Below are positions 5,934 through 7,172 of a stretch of 7,172 nt of DNA, in pieces. The position numbers and the translations under genes were made by a program. Below the pieces are notes generated by a model. That model was not told the DNA's origin. It did no database searches and saw nothing but the letters and a program-made list of their open reading frames with translations. Source of the stretch: Candidatus Adiutrix sp. (lineage in GTDB: Bacteria > Desulfobacterota > Desulfarculia > Adiutricales > Adiutricaceae); contig JAISRV010000011.1 in the NCBI GenBank assembly GCA_031273445.1, positions 1 to 7,172 on the forward strand. Direction: 5' to 3'. The first letter of the stretch is position 1, and each line of letters begins with the position of its first letter.

Positions 5934-6809
5934 ATGATCGCCAAAATGTTTCTGGTCGACGCCTTCGTCGACGGCCCTTTTTCCGGAGGGCGGGCCGCGG
6001 TGGTCTTGTTGCGTCATTTCGGCCAGGAAGCCTTGTTGCAAAATCTGGCCGCTGAAATCGGAACCCCCATGACGGTTTATGCCCTGCGTCATGACGGCGC
6101 CTTCATCACCCGCTATTTCACGCCGAAAAGCGAGGTTTCCGCCGCCGGCAATTACGCCGCCCTGGCGGCGGCTCATGTGCTTTTCGATACGGCCCTGACC
6201 CCGTCGACGCAGCCGGTCCGACTCTTAGGCCACGGAGGCGAAATGAGCGTCTCCAAAAGCCGGGATCCGGAAGACGGGCGGCTGGTCATAGCCGTTCCGC
6301 GCCGCCCGATGGAGCCAAGGTCCTACCTCAAGACCTTGACGGAAGCCCTGGCCTTGGCGGAAGGCGATATCCTCGCGGCCGGAGAAGCGCCGGCGGGCAC
6401 GCGCCTGATTTACTTGAAGAATATGGAATTATTAAAAAATATTCCTTCGGGGCGCTGTCTGCTGACCTCCAGGCCTCAGGCGCTCACTTTAAGCGCGCCC
6501 CTGAATGCGGAAGATTCGCCCGGATATGCCCTGCGGCATTTCGCCTATCCGGCCGAAGCGGCTGAAATGTCCATAAATCTAGATGAACAAGCGCCGCTGG
6601 CCCTTTTTTGGGGCCGGAAGCTGGGTTTGTCGCGGCTCCAGGCGCGCCTTATGGCCCCAAGAAGCGGCCTTCTGTGGGCGGACCTGGCCGCCAGGCCAGA
6701 CAGCGTGCTGATATCGGGACGCGTAACGACCGTCTTCAAAGCCGATCCAGCTCTTAAAGAATTGACGGGGGATATCCGGCTTGACCTCTTAACGGGTCTG
6801 GCCCCCTGA
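5934..6809 (+). CDS. PhzF-family protein with substituted active-site residues
   Basis: This complete 291-residue protein has the length and two-lobed layout of the PhzF/YddE family of isomerases and epimerases, cytoplasmic enzymes related in fold to diaminopimelate epimerase. Family landmarks are visible: VDAFVDGPFSGG (8-19), RYFTPKSEV (60-68) followed by AALAAAHVLF (75-84), LALFWGRKLGL (222-232), and APRSG (241-245) with SGRVTTVF (261-268) near the end. The catalytic positions differ. Where PhzF has N-x-S-E-T-A-F with Glu45, this reads G-T-P-M-T-V-Y with Met46. Where the family has CGHAT with His74, this reads AGNYA (Asn73 or Tyr74). Where it has E-D-P-V-T-G-S with Asp208, an ungapped match gives E-M-S-I-N-L-D with Met212. 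The frame is intact throughout, so this is not simple decay. It is likely inactive as a classical PhzF isomerase, or uses other chemistry, or binds a ligand. It starts 75 bases after the efflux gene. The family call is firm; the function is unknown. Confidence 0.88.
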   Translation: MIAKMFLVDAFVDGPFSGGRAAVVLLRHFGQEALLQNLAAEIGTPMTVYALRHDGAFITRYFTPKSEVSAAGNYAALAAAHVLFDTALTPSTQPVRLLGHGGEMSVSKSRDPEDGRLVIAVPRRPMEPRSYLKTLTEALALAEGDILAAGEAPAGTRLIYLKNMELLKNIPSGRCLLTSRPQALTLSAPLNAEDSPGYALRHFAYPAEAAEMSINLDEQAPLALFWGRKLGLSRLQARLMAPRSGLLWADLAARPDSVLISGRVTTVFKADPALKELTGDIRLDLLTGLAP

Positions 6810-6833
6810 GTTCCGAAGAAGAAAGCCGGCGGC

Positions 6834-6839
6834 AGGTGG
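6834..6839 (+). promoter_or_regulatory. Ribosome binding site supporting a GTG start
   Basis: AGGTGG, one base from the AGGAGG consensus, lies nine bases before the GTG at 6849. An in-frame TAA at 6840-6842 rules out any earlier start, and the first in-frame ATG is codon 31, already inside the conserved domain. The site therefore decides the start. Confidence 0.65.
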
Positions 6840-6848
6840 TAAAATATA

Positions 6849-7172
6849 GTGGATGACGCCAAAATAAAACCGGCTCGGCCGAGCGGCGCCTGGCGGGTCG
6901 ATATTCTGACCCGTTTCAAGCCTCTTTTCGACAATCCGATGCTGGCGGCCATACGGGAGGGCCTGAGCTTCTCTCTGCCGGTCATTGTGGCCGGAACGAT
7001 GGCTATTTTGTTCAACTCCTTCCCTCTGCCGGCTTATCAGGGTTTCATGGTCAACGTCTTCGGCGAGGGCTGGAAGGCGCTTGGCGGCTATATCTGGAAC
7101 GGCACCCTGGGCGTCATGTCGATCGTCATGGCCATCTCCATAGCCAACAGTCTGTCGGAACAATACAACGCC
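6849..7172 (+). CDS. Membrane protein with a PTS EIIC domain (cellobiose/chitobiose type), 3' end outside the window
   Basis: A GTG start opens a frame of 108 codons reaching the right edge without a stop. The sequence matches the N-terminus of lactose/cellobiose/chitobiose EIIC permeases such as ChbC. NPMLAAIREGLSFSLPVIVAG (29-49) leads into a first membrane segment (about 36-60), and YIWNGTLGVMSIVMAISIA (81-99) corresponds to the YNGTLGIMSL region of ChbC and starts the second. EIIC proteins carry a sugar across the inner membrane while it is phosphorylated by EIIB. The sugar-binding and phosphorylation residues lie downstream and cannot be checked. About 25 charged or polar residues precede the domain. 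It follows the PhzF-like gene by 39 bases, probably in the same operon. No EIIA or EIIB is in view; some EIIC-like domains serve as sensors fused to signalling domains, which cannot be excluded here. Confidence 0.85.
   Translation, partial: MDDAKIKPARPSGAWRVDILTRFKPLFDNPMLAAIREGLSFSLPVIVAGTMAILFNSFPLPAYQGFMVNVFGEGWKALGGYIWNGTLGVMSIVMAISIANSLSEQYNA

Noticed and set aside
4962..6176. Minus-strand open frame of 404 codons across the efflux and PhzF-like genes
   Set aside because: It crosses two well-supported plus-strand genes and the gap between them, and its product resembles no family. It is a composition artefact.
6545..7163. Minus-strand open frames (156 and 124 codons) at the right end
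   Set aside because: They are antisense to the PhzF-like and EIIC genes, whose family motifs are clear.
1..7172. CRISPR array, tRNA or rRNA gene, insertion sequence or integrase
   Set aside because: No regularly spaced repeats, RNA gene signatures, transposase or recombinase coding sequence were found on either strand.

Overview
The window is GC-rich DNA, by eye around 60% G+C, from a Gram-negative bacterium. Two encoded proteins carry lipoprotein signal peptides, and one of them is a TolC-type outer-membrane channel. Dense coding, GCC/GGC-heavy codon use and an occasional GTG start suit a proteobacterium or a member of Desulfobacterota. No marker gene is present, so that placement is only a guess.

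Layout. Bases 1-3884, minus strand: the first 1294 codons of a very large alpha-2-macroglobulin-family lipoprotein, which runs off the left edge before the thioester domain. Bases 3885-4436: a 552-base divergent intergenic region. It holds a likely minus-strand promoter for the macroglobulin gene, a plus-strand promoter with a perfect TATAAT box about 400 bases upstream of the next gene, and a series of imperfect hairpins between that promoter and the gene. Bases 4437-5858, plus strand: a complete TolC/OprM-like outer-membrane efflux lipoprotein. Bases 5934-6809, plus strand: a PhzF-fold protein in which the residues aligned with the catalytic Glu, His and Asp of the family are all replaced. 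Bases 6849-7172, plus strand: the N-terminal 108 codons of a membrane protein with a PTS EIIC domain of the cellobiose/chitobiose type, running off the right edge.

How it fits together. The three plus-strand genes are separated by 75 and 39 bases and may form one operon, perhaps behind the long structured leader. The macroglobulin gene is read the other way and probably has its own promoter. Alpha-2-macroglobulins trap proteases in the periplasm and TolC proteins export compounds, so both left-hand genes concern the envelope. I see no established pathway linking the TolC-like protein, the PhzF-like protein and the EIIC protein, and no membrane-fusion or RND partner in view. The two most interesting signals are the PhzF-like protein with its substituted active site and the hairpin-rich leader.

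Both partial genes are open at the window edges. Several long open frames antisense to the real genes (up to 433 codons) are by-products of GC-rich codon use and are listed as rejected.
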